From Streptomyces globosus (GTDB lineage Bacteria > Actinomycetota > Actinomycetes > Streptomycetales > Streptomycetaceae), in the NCBI RefSeq assembly GCF_003325375.1, contig NZ_CP030862.1:6453501-6517500 (forward strand): a stretch of 64,000 bases of DNA, in the 5' to 3' direction. The notes beneath the pieces were generated by a model, which ran no database searches, was not told the origin of the DNA, and was given only the letters and a program-made list of their open reading frames with translations. A program made the position numbers and the translations under genes. Below, piece by piece: positions 18,980 through 28,293 of this stretch. Every line of letters begins with the position of its first letter. Within the stretch, counting starts at the first letter, position 1.

Positions 18980-20353
18980 ATGTCGGGTGTGGCACCCGTA
19001 CGGTCGTCGCGCGGCGGCCCGGGACCGGCCAGGCGGGCCGGCCGGGCCGTCGGGCGTGCCCTGCACCTGCCGGTCACCGGTGCGGCGCGCGGGATCCGGC
19101 GCGCGACGCACGCGCACGGGGCCGGCGAGTCGGGCCTTGGCAAGCTGATCGAGCTGCACGCCGTGAACGGCGCCGGCGACGTGATGATCACGGTGGCGCT
19201 GGCGTCCACGGTGTTCTTCTCCGTTCCCACGGACGAGGCACGCGGCCGGGTCGCCCTGTACCTCGCCATCACGATGGCGCCGTTCACCGTGCTCGCCCCG
19301 GTGATCGGCCCGCTGCTGGACCGGCTGCCGCACGGGCGGCGCGCCGCGATGGCCGGGGCGATGCTGGCGCGGGCGCTGCTGGCGCTGACGATGTCCGGGG
19401 CGGTCGCCACGGGGGGTATCGAGCTGTACCCGGCGGCGCTGGGCGTGCTCGTCGCGTCGAAGGCGTACGGGGTGGTGCGCAGCGCGGTGGTGCCGCGGCT
19501 GCTTCCGGCCGGGTTCTCCCTGGTGAAGGCGAACTCGCGGGTGACGCTCGCGGGCCTGCTGGCCACGGGCGCAGCCGCGCCGGTCGCGGCGGGACTGCAC
19601 ACGATCGGGCCGCCGTGGCCGCTGTACGGGGCGTGCGTGATCTTCGTGGGGGGCACGGTCGCGGCGTTCCGCCTGCCGCACAAGGTGGACGAGGCCAAGG
19701 GCGAGCGGCGGGTGGTGCTGTCGACGCACGAGCCGCGCTCGCGGCGGCCGGGCCTGCGCACGGTCAGCAGCTCGGTGCTGTGCGGGCTGCTGGCGAACGC
19801 GGCGATGCGCGCCCTGTCGGGTTTCCTGATCTTCTTCCTGGCGTTCCTGCTGCGGGAGCACCCGCTGTCCGGGCAGAGCGCGGCGGTGTCGCTGGGCATC
19901 GTCGGCGTGGCGGCGGGCCTCGGCAACGCGTCGGGGACGGCGGTCGGGGCGTGGCTGCGGGCGCGGGCCCCGGAGGCGATCATCGCGGCGGTGCTGTCGC
20001 TGGCGCTGGGGGTGGCGGTGCTGGCCGCGGTGTTCTTCAGCGGGCTGTTCGTGGCCGTGCTGGGGGCGACGGCCGGGTTCTGCCAGGCGCTGGCGAAGCT
20101 GTCGCTGGACGCCACCATCCAGCGGGACGTCCCGGAGTCGGTGCGGACCTCCGCGTTCGCCCGGTCGGAGACGCTGCTGCAGGTGGCGTGGGTGCTGGGC
20201 GGCGCGATCGGGATCGCGCTGCCGCTGAACGGGGTGCTGGGCATGTCGGTGGCCGCGGCGATCGTCGCCGCGGGCACCGCGTCGGCCGTACGGGGCCTGC
20301 TGTCGGCGCCCCGCCCCGACCGTCCGGGCGCCGCCCGGACGCGCGCCGCGTGA
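18980..20353 (+). CDS. MFS transporter
   Basis: Encodes 457 aa from the ATG at 18980. About 40 charged and Gly-rich residues precede the first helix. Around 12 hydrophobic segments follow, with DRLPHGRRAAM in the loop after helix 2 and VVRSAVVPRLLPAGFSLVKANSR, a segment typical of actinobacterial DUF3027-neighbour MFS proteins. The conserved side-by-side placement with DUF3027 suggests a linked role that is still unknown. No substrate can be assigned. Confidence 0.8.
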   Translation: MSGVAPVRSSRGGPGPARRAGRAVGRALHLPVTGAARGIRRATHAHGAGESGLGKLIELHAVNGAGDVMITVALASTVFFSVPTDEARGRVALYLAITMAPFTVLAPVIGPLLDRLPHGRRAAMAGAMLARALLALTMSGAVATGGIELYPAALGVLVASKAYGVVRSAVVPRLLPAGFSLVKANSRVTLAGLLATGAAAPVAAGLHTIGPPWPLYGACVIFVGGTVAAFRLPHKVDEAKGERRVVLSTHEPRSRRPGLRTVSSSVLCGLLANAAMRALSGFLIFFLAFLLREHPLSGQSAAVSLGIVGVAAGLGNASGTAVGAWLRARAPEAIIAAVLSLALGVAVLAAVFFSGLFVAVLGATAGFCQALAKLSLDATIQRDVPESVRTSAFARSETLLQVAWVLGGAIGIALPLNGVLGMSVAAAIVAAGTASAVRGLLSAPRPDRPGAARTRAA

Positions 20354-20556
20354 CGCCGTCCGGGCGGCCGTGTGCGGCGGCCGGGCGGCGGGCGGGCCTC
20401 AGGCGGGCGGACGGTCGGCGCCGGACCGGTCGGGGCGGCGGGCGGCCGGCAGGGGGCGGCGGCTGCGGCGGGCGGGGGACGCGGCGCGGCGGCACGCCGC
20501 AGGTCGGCGGGACCCCGTGCGGCGGCGGGGGCGACCGGCCCGATAGCCTTCGGCTC

Positions 20557-21042
20557 ATGACCGCACCGCTTATCTCGGGTAAGGGCCGCCGCAGCGTCGC
20601 GGCTCTCGGAGCCGTGTCCGCCGGCCTCCTCCTCCTTTCGGCCTGCGACAAGCCGACGCCGCTCGCGACCGTGACGGTCGGCACGTCGTCGGTGTCCTCC
20701 GAGGCCGCCTGCACGGACTCCAAGGAACTCTCCATGGAGAAGGTCCAGGAGTGCCTCACCGACATCCGTGACGCCAAGACCATCGACTACGGCCGCGGCG
20801 ACACGCTGCGGCTGGGCGTCGAGCCCGAGGTCGTCGAGGACGGCAACCGGTGGCAGGCGGTCCTGGACGGCCAGCCGATCACCGAGCCGTCGTCGAACAC
20901 CTACCGCAGCTTCCCCGGCGCCGACATCTTCGCCACCGGCGGCCAGGGCGAGGCCCCGTCCTCCAAGAAGCTGAACATCGTCCAGGTCAGCGCGGAGGGC
21001 AAGCCGCTCGCCGTCTGGGCCTTCAACGTCAAGCTGAAGTAA
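20557..21042 (+). CDS. DUF2771 lipoprotein
   Basis: Encodes 161 aa. The N-terminus is a lipoprotein signal: KGRR, a hydrophobic stretch and the lipobox LLSAC with Cys30. The rest matches DUF2771, an actinobacterial family of small extracytoplasmic proteins: TVTVGTSSVSSEAACTDSKEL and LNIVQVSAEGKPLAVWAFNVK. It would be anchored on the outer face of the membrane. It lies 14 bases ahead of mqnB on the same strand, so co-transcription with the menaquinone genes is likely, though a functional link is not shown. Confidence 0.85.
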   Translation: MTAPLISGKGRRSVAALGAVSAGLLLLSACDKPTPLATVTVGTSSVSSEAACTDSKELSMEKVQECLTDIRDAKTIDYGRGDTLRLGVEPEVVEDGNRWQAVLDGQPITEPSSNTYRSFPGADIFATGGQGEAPSSKKLNIVQVSAEGKPLAVWAFNVKLK

Positions 21043-21056
21043 CCGCGCAGGCGACG

Positions 21057-21803
21057 GTGCGCGCGCTCATCGTGACCGCGGTGGCGGCGGAGGCGGACTC
21101 CGTCGCCGCCGGGCTCACCCCTCATCCGGATCCGGCGGTGCCGGAGCCGCGCACCCTGCCGGGCGGCTACGCCGTCCTGCGCCGCGACCTGCCGGGGCTC
21201 GCCGCCGACGTGCTCGCCGGGGGCGTCGGCCCGGCCGCCGCGGCGGCCGCGACGGCGACGGCCCTCGCGCTCGGCGACTACGGGCTCGTCGTCTCCGCCG
21301 GGATCGGCGGGGGCTTCCAGCCTGCCGCCCCGCCCGGCAGCCTCGTCGTCGCCGACGCGATCGTCGCCGCCGACCTCGGGGCCGACACCGCGGACGGCTT
21401 CGTCCCCGTCCAGGAGCTCGGCTTCGGGCGGAGCGTGCACCTGCCGCCCGCCGAGCTCGCCGCGCACGCCGGGGAGGCCGCGGGGGCGCTGCTCGCACCC
21501 GTCCTGACCGTCTCCACCGTCACCGGCACCGCCGAGCGGGCCGCCGCCCTCGCCGCCCGGCACCCGTCGGCCGGCGCCGAGGCCATGGAGGGCTTCGGGG
21601 TCGCCGAGGCGGCCGCGGCGCACGGGCTGCCGGTCCTGGAAGTCCGCGGCATCTCGAACGCCGTCGGCCCGCGGGACCGCGACGCCTGGCGGATCGGGGA
21701 CGCGCTCGCCGCCCTCACCGCGGGATTCCGCGCGCTGGGGCCCGTACTCGTCCACTGGGGAGAGCAGCATGAGCACCGCCGTGAGCACCGCAGCCGACCG
21801 TGA
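21057..21803 (+). CDS. mqnB: Futalosine hydrolase
   Basis: Encodes 248 aa from the GTG at 21057 (VRALIVTAVAAEADSV). The nucleosidase fold shows in LAGGVGPAAAAAATATAL, VVSAGIGGGFQP and AEAMEGFGVAEAA; the last holds the Met-Glu-Gly site that contacts ribose in the MTAN/futalosine hydrolase family. The enzyme removes hypoxanthine from futalosine to give dehypoxanthine futalosine in the alternative menaquinone pathway. It overlaps mqnD, the later enzyme of that pathway, by 35 bases, a strong confirmation of identity. Confidence 0.92.
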   Translation: MRALIVTAVAAEADSVAAGLTPHPDPAVPEPRTLPGGYAVLRRDLPGLAADVLAGGVGPAAAAAATATALALGDYGLVVSAGIGGGFQPAAPPGSLVVADAIVAADLGADTADGFVPVQELGFGRSVHLPPAELAAHAGEAAGALLAPVLTVSTVTGTAERAAALAARHPSAGAEAMEGFGVAEAAAAHGLPVLEVRGISNAVGPRDRDAWRIGDALAALTAGFRALGPVLVHWGEQHEHRREHRSRP

Positions 21804-22650
21804 CCCGGGCGCCGCGCTGAGGATCGCCTACTCGCCGTGCCCGAACGACACGTTCGTCTTCGACGCGTGGGCGCACGGCCGGGTGCCGGGCGCGCCCGCC
21901 CTCGACGTCACCTTCGCCGACATCGACCTCACCAACGGCATGGCCGAGCGCGGCGAGCTGGACGTGCTGAAGGTGTCGTACGCCGTCCTGCCGTGGGTGC
22001 TCGGCGAGTACGCGCTGCTGCCGTGCGGCGGCGCGCTCGGCCGGGGCTGCGGGCCGCTGGTGCTGGCCCGCGAGCCGGGCCTGGACCTCGCGGGGCGGAC
22101 GGTCGCGGTGCCGAGCGAGCGCTCCACGGCCTACCTGCTGTTCCGGCTGTGGGCGGCGGACGTGCTGCCCGGCGGGGTCGGCGAGGTGGTCGTGCTGCCG
22201 TTCCACGAGATCATGCCGGCGGTGCGCGACGGCCGGGTCGACGCGGGGCTCGTCATCCACGAGGCCCGGTTCACGTACCGGGACTACGGGCTGCACTGCC
22301 TCGCCGACATGGGCGAGCACTGGGAGACCACCACCGGCCTGCCGATCCCGCTCGGCGCGATCATCGCCAGGCGCTCGCTGGGGCCCGAGACCCTGCGCGC
22401 GCTGGCGGAGTCCGCGCGGACCTCGGTGCGGATGGCGTGGGACGACCCGGAGGCCTCCCGGCCGTACGTGCGCGCGCACGCGCAGGAGCTGGACCCGGCC
22501 GTCGCCGACCAGCACATCGGGCTGTACGTGAACGAGTTCACCGCCGACCTCGGCGAGGACGGGTACGCGGCGGTCCGCGGACTGCTGACGCGGGCGGCGG
22601 CGGAGGGGCTGGTCCCGGCGGTGGCGCCGGACGCGCTGGCCTTCCCGTAG
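21769..22650 (+). CDS. mqnD: 1,4-dihydroxy-6-naphthoate synthase
   Basis: Encodes 293 aa. The diagnostic YSPCPNDTFVFDAW occurs near residue 20, followed by DIDLTNGMAERGELDVLKVSYAVLP and RYTYRDYGL-like VIHEARFTYRDYG. MqnD converts cyclic dehypoxanthine futalosine to 1,4-dihydroxy-6-naphthoate. The ATG at 21769 lies within the end of mqnB, so the two are translated together. The TAG stop codon falls inside the left arm of a 167-bp hairpin element, which probably ends the transcript. Confidence 0.95.
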   Translation: MSTAVSTAADRDPGAALRIAYSPCPNDTFVFDAWAHGRVPGAPALDVTFADIDLTNGMAERGELDVLKVSYAVLPWVLGEYALLPCGGALGRGCGPLVLAREPGLDLAGRTVAVPSERSTAYLLFRLWAADVLPGGVGEVVVLPFHEIMPAVRDGRVDAGLVIHEARFTYRDYGLHCLADMGEHWETTTGLPIPLGAIIARRSLGPETLRALAESARTSVRMAWDDPEASRPYVRAHAQELDPAVADQHIGLYVNEFTADLGEDGYAAVRGLLTRAAAEGLVPAVAPDALAFP

Positions 22651-22814
22651 GGCCTGTATTGAGTTGCCCCGTGGAGCAAGGAGCGGCGTTCGGTGCGTGC
22701 CCTCGGCGCGCGGGACGAATGTCCTCGTAGCTCCGCTACGAGGACATTCGGCTCGTGCGCCGAGGGTGCGTGCCGGGCGTCGCGACGCCCCGGGGCAACT
22801 CGATACAGGCCCTA
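22648..22814. repeat. 167-bp near-perfect palindromic element (MITE-like or terminator)
   Basis: The outer arms at 22648-22670 and 22792-22814 are 23-bp inverted repeats with one mismatch, running TAGGGCCTGTATTGAG... inward. Inside, 22700-22731 and 22735-22766 form a second stem of about 31 bp with few mismatches and a three-base loop. The whole unit can fold as one long cruciform. Precise ends, small size and lack of coding capacity resemble a MITE. Its left arm carries the mqnD stop codon, so it also sits where a terminator should. Confidence 0.7.
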
Positions 22815-22850
22815 GTGCTGTGGCCGGCCCCGTGCCCGCCCGTACCGACG

Positions 22851-22889
22851 CCGGTGCCCCGCCGCTCGCGAGGAGCGGCGGGGCACCGG
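22851..22889. terminator. 17-bp perfect-stem terminator after the cold-shock gene
   Basis: CCGGTGCCCCGCCGCTC at 22851-22867 pairs exactly with 22873-22889 around a five-base loop. It begins 42 bases past the stop of the minus-strand cold-shock gene (22931) and has no T-tract, like most Streptomyces terminators. It could also stop readthrough from mqnD. Confidence 0.75.
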
Positions 22890-22930
22890 GGCGGGCGGGC
22901 GGCGGCCGGCGCGGGGCTGCCGGCGGCGGC

Positions 22931-23314
22931 TCAGACGTCCAGCTGGTCGGCGACCGCGCGGAGCAGGCCCGCGATCTTCGTGCCGTGGACCTTGTCGGGG
23001 TAGCGGCCGCGCTCCAGCATCGGCGTGATGTTCTCCAGCAGCGTCGTGAGGTCCTGCACGATCGACGCCAGCTCGTCCGGCTTGCGCCGCTGGGCGGCCG
23101 CCACCGACGGCGCCGGGTCCAGCACCGTCACGGACAGCGCCTGGTCGCCGCGCTGGCCCGCGACGACGCCGAACTCGACCCGCTGGCCCGGCTTGAGGGC
23201 GTCGACCCCGGCCGGGAGTACCGAGGAGTGCACGAAGACGTCGCCGCCGTCGTCTCGGGAGAGAAAGCCGAAGCCCTTCTCACTGTTGAACCACTTGACC
23301 TTGCCGGTGGGCAC
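22931..23314 (-). CDS. Cold-shock domain protein with a C-terminal extension
   Basis: Encodes 127 aa, about twice the usual cold-shock length. Residues 1-65 are a complete cold-shock domain: GKVKWFNSEKGFGFLSRDDG (RNP1 KGFGFL) and DVFVHSS (RNP2). The last 60 residues form helices (RKPDELASIVQDLTTLLENITPML) found in the longer actinobacterial branch of the family. It binds single-stranded nucleic acids, probably as an RNA chaperone. Its position next to mqnD is, from memory, conserved in Streptomyces. A second, minimal cold-shock gene lies at 54053. Confidence 0.9.
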   Translation of the reverse strand: MPTGKVKWFNSEKGFGFLSRDDGGDVFVHSSVLPAGVDALKPGQRVEFGVVAGQRGDQALSVTVLDPAPSVAAAQRRKPDELASIVQDLTTLLENITPMLERGRYPDKVHGTKIAGLLRAVADQLDV

Positions 23315-23504
23315 GTCCGTCCTCTGTCCTTGTGCTCGTCGGGTCCGGTGGGCCGCCGCGGCGGCTCCGGATAACAGCGCAGCGGGCCATGGGTGACCCG
23401 CCGACTCCAGGCTAGTGGGCGTTGAGCAGGTGACAAGACGTTCCCCGGACCTTCACCGGCTCCACGGCTGTCGGCCGCTCAGGCCAGGGAACTACCCTGG
23501 TGGG

Positions 23505-23771
23505 GTGACTGTTACTCCTCACCCTGACGAACCGCGGCCCGGCGACGGCCTCGTGAAGGCCGGCGGCGTCGTGTTCATCGCGGGCGCCCTGGCCACGCTG
23601 GCCACGATGGCCCCGCTGTTCCTGGACATCGACCCGTTCCCGCCGTACGCCTGGGCGGTCTGCATGCTGATGGGCGTCGGCTTCGCGATCTCCGCCGCCG
23701 GGGTCCTGCGGTCGGCGGGGGCCCAGCGCCGGGCCGCCCGCGCGGCCGTCGGGACGGACGGGCAGGCGTAG
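23505..23771 (+). CDS. Small two-span membrane protein
   Basis: Encodes 88 aa from the GTG at 23505. A polar 16-residue head precedes two hydrophobic segments (about 20-42 and 49-68), followed by an Arg/Ala-rich tail. No family motif is recognised. It diverges from the cold-shock gene and converges on the HAD gene. High third-position GC and the placement support a real gene; the function is unknown. Confidence 0.65.
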   Translation: MTVTPHPDEPRPGDGLVKAGGVVFIAGALATLATMAPLFLDIDPFPPYAWAVCMLMGVGFAISAAGVLRSAGAQRRAARAAVGTDGQA

Positions 23772-23843
23772 CCGGGGCGCCGGACCCGGACCGGGACCGA
23801 AGGGTCCGGGGCGGGGCCGGACGGAGGGGCCGTCGAGGGGCCG

Positions 23844-24515
23844 TCAGGGGTTCCGGACGCGCGCGAATCCGGCCAGCCAGGCCGGCAGGGCCGTCAGGTC
23901 GGGCAGGACGACGTCCGCCCCCGCCTCCCGCAGCTCCCGCTCCGGGCACGGCCCCGTCGCCACCGCGACCGACACCGCACCGGCCGCCCGCGCCCCGCGG
24001 ACGTCTCCGACGTGGTCGCCGACGTACACCTGCGCCCCGTGCTCGCGCAGCGCCACCGCCTTCGCCTCGGCCCACAGCCAGCCGACGACCGCGTCCGGGC
24101 GGATGCCCAGGTGGTCCAGGTGGAGGCGGGCGTTCGGCTCGTGCTTGGCCGTGACGACGACGGTGCGGCCCCCGAGCTCCCGCACCGCCTCCACCGCCTC
24201 CCGGGCCCCGGGCAGGGCGCGCGTCGGCTCGATCGCGTAGGCGGGGTAGATCTCCCGGTAGCGGTCCGCGACGGCCTCGACCTCGCCCGGCGGGAACCAG
24301 TGCGCCAGCTCCTCTGCGAGCGGCGGCCCCAGCCGGGAGACCGCGGCGTCGGCGTCTATGTACGTACCCGTCTCCGCCGACAGCGCCAGGTAGGCGGCCC
24401 TGATGCCGGGCCGCGAGTCGATGAGGGTCATGTCGAGGTCGAACCCGACCGTGAGGGGTGCGGGCGCGCCGGCGTCGGCGGGCCCGGCGGGGGCGGCGGT
24501 CGTCTCGGAGCTCAT
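23844..24515 (-). CDS. HAD-family phosphatase (Gph/PGP-like)
   Basis: Encodes 223 aa. Motif I is FDLDMTLIDS near residue 24, with both catalytic Asp residues; motif II is VVVTAKH with a Thr; the Lys lies in the AKAVALREHG stretch and motif III is YVGDHVGD. A helical cap sits between motifs I and II, giving a phosphoglycolate-phosphatase-like layout. It dephosphorylates a small metabolite that the sequence does not identify. The first 20 residues are Ala/Pro-rich and dispensable in appearance. Confidence 0.88.
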   Translation of the reverse strand: MSSETTAAPAGPADAGAPAPLTVGFDLDMTLIDSRPGIRAAYLALSAETGTYIDADAAVSRLGPPLAEELAHWFPPGEVEAVADRYREIYPAYAIEPTRALPGAREAVEAVRELGGRTVVVTAKHEPNARLHLDHLGIRPDAVVGWLWAEAKAVALREHGAQVYVGDHVGDVRGARAAGAVSVAVATGPCPERELREAGADVVLPDLTALPAWLAGFARVRNP

Positions 24516-24597
24516 GCGGGCCATTGTGCCGAAGGGGGCGCGGGTGCCGACCGGGGCGCGGGCATCCGCAGGAGCAGGAGCGCTCGGGGGCGTGCCG

Positions 24598-25626
24598 TCA
24601 GCGGCGGCGGGAGCGCCACAGGAGGTAGGCCGCCGAGGCGAGGGCGGCCGTCCTGGCCAGCCAGGGCCACATGTCCTGGAACACCGCGCCCAGGCTGCCG
24701 TCGGCCAGGGGTGCACCCCACCGGCCGTCCAGGCGGCCCCACAGCCACACCACCGCCCCCGCGAACACCGCGCCCGGCACCCCGAAGACGACCGCCTTGC
24801 GCTCCGCCGGCCCGAGGACGCGCGAGGCGTACGCCAGCAGCCAGCCCCCGGCCAGCAGCAGCCAGGACCCCGCGGCCGCGCCGGCGGCGAGGACGGCCGC
24901 GGCGAGCAGCAGGAACGCGTGCGGCTTCGGGCGCGGCGCCGCCGCGGCGGGGGCGGCGGCGGGGGCGGCCGGAGCCGCGGGGGCGGCGGCGGCCTTGCGG
25001 GCGCGGCGGCGTTCGCGGAGGTGCCGCAGGAGGGTCTGCTTCTCCTTCTGCTCCTGCTCCCGCTGCGGCGCATCCTTCGCCGCGGCCGGGCCCGCGCCGT
25101 CCCGGTCCTCCGGCCGGGAGAACAGCTCCGGGATCTCGATCCCGCCGGCGAATCCCTCCACCTGCGGTCCCGTCCCGTACGGACCCGGCGCGACCCGCCA
25201 CCAGTCGGGCTCCGCACCGTCGTCCGACCCGAGTTCGGCCAGCCCCGCCAGGTGCGGCGGCGCCGGAGCCTGCGGCGCGGGCGGCGCGGGCGGCGCGGGC
25301 TTGGGCCGCAGTCGGCGGGCCGGGCGGGCCGGGCGGTCAGGGCCCCGCTGGGCGGGCACGGACGCCGCGGCCTCCTCCGGGTCCGCGGCCGGGCCGGCGC
25401 CGGGGCCGGCGCCGTCGACGACCTCCTCCGGGGAGCCGAGCCGCTCCAGGATGCGCCGCACCGCGGCCGGCGTCTCCGGCTCGTACCTGGCCCGCCGCCG
25501 GTCGATCTCGTCCCGCAGCCCGGCCACCAGCCGCATCCGGTCGCCCGACGGCAGCTGCCGCTGCTGCGCCAAGTCCCCGACCCTGCTCAGGTATTCGTAG
25601 ACGAGGTGGTCGCTCTCGATCCCCAT
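24598..25626 (-). CDS. Membrane protein with N-terminal HAAS/DUF1700-like domain
   Basis: Encodes 342 aa. Residues 1-70 (SDHLVYEYLSRVGDL, LRDEIDRRRARYE, VRRILERLGSPEEVV) resemble the helical HAAS/DUF1700 domain often found next to PadR regulators. A long Pro/Ala-rich linker follows, including a charged coiled-coil-like piece REQEQKEKQTLLRHLRERRRARK, then three or four membrane helices at the C-terminus. It diverges from the XPB-partner gene at 25745 across 118 bases. No enzymatic motif is visible. Confidence 0.7.
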   Translation of the reverse strand: MGIESDHLVYEYLSRVGDLAQQRQLPSGDRMRLVAGLRDEIDRRRARYEPETPAAVRRILERLGSPEEVVDGAGPGAGPAADPEEAAASVPAQRGPDRPARPARRLRPKPAPPAPPAPQAPAPPHLAGLAELGSDDGAEPDWWRVAPGPYGTGPQVEGFAGGIEIPELFSRPEDRDGAGPAAAKDAPQREQEQKEKQTLLRHLRERRRARKAAAAPAAPAAPAAAPAAAAPRPKPHAFLLLAAAVLAAGAAAGSWLLLAGGWLLAYASRVLGPAERKAVVFGVPGAVFAGAVVWLWGRLDGRWGAPLADGSLGAVFQDMWPWLARTAALASAAYLLWRSRRR

Positions 25627-25744
25627 GCCCGCATCCTCCCCGGCGCCCTCACCGCAATGTAGCGCGTGCGCCCGTGGAGCCCGCGACGGCGCAGCGGATA
25701 CCGTTGGCCGGATGGGGACCGGCCGATGCGACCAGGAGGCGACC

Positions 25745-28198
25745 GTGCCTGAACCGAGCAGCACCGCAGCGAACGGCGCCCCGCGCTCCCTCGCCGAGGC
25801 GCTGCGCGCCCGCGACGACGCGGGGCTGGCGGCCCTGCTGCACGCCCGCCCGGACCTCCTCAGCCCCGTCCCGGGCGACGTGACGCAGCTCGCCACCCGG
25901 GCCGGCACCCGCGCATCGGTAGTGCGCGCCCTGGACCGGCTGGACCGGTTCGCGCTGCAGACCGCGGAGGCCCTCGCCGTCGCCCCGGACCCCTGCCCGT
26001 ACGGGGTGCTGGAATCCCTCCTCGCCGGGACCGGCGAGGCCGCCACCGACAACGGCACCCGCACCGCGCTCCCCCGCGCCCTCGCGACCCTGCGCGACCA
26101 GGCCCTCGTCTGGGGCGGCGACGACCGGCTGCGCCTGGTCCGCACCGCCCGCGAGCTCCTCGCCCCCTCCGCCTCCCGCCCCTCCCCCACCGGTCTCGGC
26201 CCGACCGTCGCCGAGGCCACCGCCGGGATGTCGCCGACCCGGATCCAGGAGATCGTCGCGGCGGCCGGGCTTCCCGCCACCCACGACCCGGTGTCGGCGG
26301 TCGCCGCACTGACCGGCCTGTTCACCGACCCGGAGCGGATGGCTGCGCTGCTGGACCAGGCGCCGCCGGAGGCCCGCCACGTGCTGGACCGGCTCGTGTG
26401 GGGGCCGCCGTACGGGGAGGTCACCGCGAACCCGGCGCCGCCCGTGCGCTGGCTGCGCGACCGCGGCCTGCTGCTGCCCGCGACGACGCGGACCGTGGTA
26501 CTGCCCCGCGAGGTCGCCCTCCACCTGCGCGGCGGCCTCGCGCACCGCACCCCGGAGCCGGCCGCGCCCCGGGTGGCGGTGCGGCACGAGCACCGTCCGC
26601 AGCTCGTGGACGCGGGCGCCGCCGGGCAGGCCCTGGCCGCACTCGCGACCGTCGAGGAGCTGGTGAAGTCCTGGGAGCACTCCGGCCCGCCCGTGCTGCG
26701 CGCCGGCGGGCTGTCCGTACGCGACCTGAAGCGCACGGCGGCCGCCCTCGACGCGGACGAGCCGACCGCCGCGTTCTGGATCGAACTCGCCTACGCCGCC
26801 GGGCTCCTGGCCGCCGACGGCGAGGTCGACGAGCGGTACGGGCCCACCCCCGCCTTCGACGGCTGGCGCGAACTGCCGCCCGCCGAACGGTGGTCGGCCC
26901 TCGCCGGGGCGTGGCTGCCCGCCACCCGCACCGCCGGCGCCGTCGGCGAGCAGGACCCCAAGGGCCGCACCCTCGCCGCCCTCGGCCCCGGCCTCGACCG
27001 GTCCGCCGCCCCCGAGGTCCGCCGGCGCGTCCTCGAACTCCTCGCCGCACTCCCCGAAGGCGCCTCCCCCGACCCGCAGTCCCTCCTCGACCGGCTCTCC
27101 TGGGAGCGGCCCGTCCGCGGGACCAGCGAGCTGCGGGCCCGCCTCGCCGGCCAGACCCTCACCGAGGCCGAACTCCTCGGCGTCACCGGCCGCGGGGCGC
27201 TCTCCGCGCCCGGCCGGGCCCTGCTGGAGCACCGCGACCCGGCGCAGCCGCTGGCGCCACTGCTGCCCGAGCCCGTCGACCGCATCCTGCTCCAGGCCGA
27301 CCTGACGGCGGTCGCGCCCGGCCCGCTGGCCCGGCCGCTCGCGGACGTGCTGGCCGTCCTCGCCGACGTGGAGTCCAAGGGCGGGGCGACCGTCTACCGG
27401 TTCACGCCCGGCTCGGTACGCCGCGCCCTCGACGGCGGGCACACCGCCTCCGACCTGCACGCCTTCCTCGCCGAGCACAGCGCCACCCCGGTTCCGCAAC
27501 CGCTGTCGTACCTGGTCGACGACGTGGCCCGGCGCCACGGCCGGCTGCGGGTCGGCGCCGCCTCCTCGTACGTCCGCTGCGACGACGACGCCCTGCTCGG
27601 CGAGATCCTCGCCGACAAGCGGTCCGCGCCGCTGGGCCTGCGCCGCCTCGCGCCGACCGTGCTCGCCGCGCAGGCCGATCCGGTGGCGCTGCTCGACGGG
27701 CTGCGGGCCATGGGCTACGCCCCGGCCGCCGAATCGCACACCGGCGACGTGCTGGTGGCGCGGGCCGACGCCCGCCGCACGCCGGCGCGCGCCAGGCCCG
27801 TCCCCGTACCGGAGGGGCCGCCGCTGCCGGACGAGACCCTGCTGGCCGCGGCCGTACGGGCCATCCGCGCCGGGGACCTCGCGGCGACGGCCGTGCGCAA
27901 GGAGCCGGCGGCGGCCGCGGCCGGCGGGGGCGGGGGCGCCGGGGCCGCCGCTTCCGGGGAGCTGCCGCGCACCAGCGCCGCGGAGACCCTCGCCACCGTG
28001 CAGGCGGCCGCCCTGACCGGGTCGGTCGTGTGGATCGGGTACGTGAACGCGGAAGGAGCGGCGAGCCAGCGCGTCATCGCGCCGGTGCGGGTGGAGGGCG
28101 GCTTCGTCACCGGCTACGACCACACCGCAGACGAGGTCCGCACCTTCGCCCTGCACCGCATCACCGGGGTCGCCGAACTCGCCGACGACCAGGTCTGA
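25745..28198 (+). CDS. XPB-partner protein (Helicase_C_3 / WYL-like, Rv0862c type)
   Basis: Encodes 817 aa from the GTG at 25745, with AGGAGG just upstream. It matches the actinobacterial family typified by M. tuberculosis Rv0862c, the neighbour of the XPB helicase gene. There is no Walker motif. The long helical body leads to a region near 530-680 with PLSYLVDDVARRHGRLRVGAASSYVRCDD, typical of the Helicase_C_3 domain, and the last 70 residues (TGSVVWIGYVNAEG, VEGGFVTGYDHTADEVRTFALHRI) form a WYL-like domain. The role in DNA repair is inferred from the association with XPB, which here lies 3 kb downstream. Confidence 0.85.
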   Translation: MPEPSSTAANGAPRSLAEALRARDDAGLAALLHARPDLLSPVPGDVTQLATRAGTRASVVRALDRLDRFALQTAEALAVAPDPCPYGVLESLLAGTGEAATDNGTRTALPRALATLRDQALVWGGDDRLRLVRTARELLAPSASRPSPTGLGPTVAEATAGMSPTRIQEIVAAAGLPATHDPVSAVAALTGLFTDPERMAALLDQAPPEARHVLDRLVWGPPYGEVTANPAPPVRWLRDRGLLLPATTRTVVLPREVALHLRGGLAHRTPEPAAPRVAVRHEHRPQLVDAGAAGQALAALATVEELVKSWEHSGPPVLRAGGLSVRDLKRTAAALDADEPTAAFWIELAYAAGLLAADGEVDERYGPTPAFDGWRELPPAERWSALAGAWLPATRTAGAVGEQDPKGRTLAALGPGLDRSAAPEVRRRVLELLAALPEGASPDPQSLLDRLSWERPVRGTSELRARLAGQTLTEAELLGVTGRGALSAPGRALLEHRDPAQPLAPLLPEPVDRILLQADLTAVAPGPLARPLADVLAVLADVESKGGATVYRFTPGSVRRALDGGHTASDLHAFLAEHSATPVPQPLSYLVDDVARRHGRLRVGAASSYVRCDDDALLGEILADKRSAPLGLRRLAPTVLAAQADPVALLDGLRAMGYAPAAESHTGDVLVARADARRTPARARPVPVPEGPPLPDETLLAAAVRAIRAGDLAATAVRKEPAAAAAGGGGGAGAAASGELPRTSAAETLATVQAAALTGSVVWIGYVNAEGAASQRVIAPVRVEGGFVTGYDHTADEVRTFALHRITGVAELADDQV

Positions 28199-28293
28199 GG
28201 GCACGTCAGCCGGGCGGGACCGGGGACCCGGGGGCCCGCGGCGGGCGCGAAAACCGGTGGCCGACCCGGGCCGGCGCCGCGCAGGCTGTCCCC

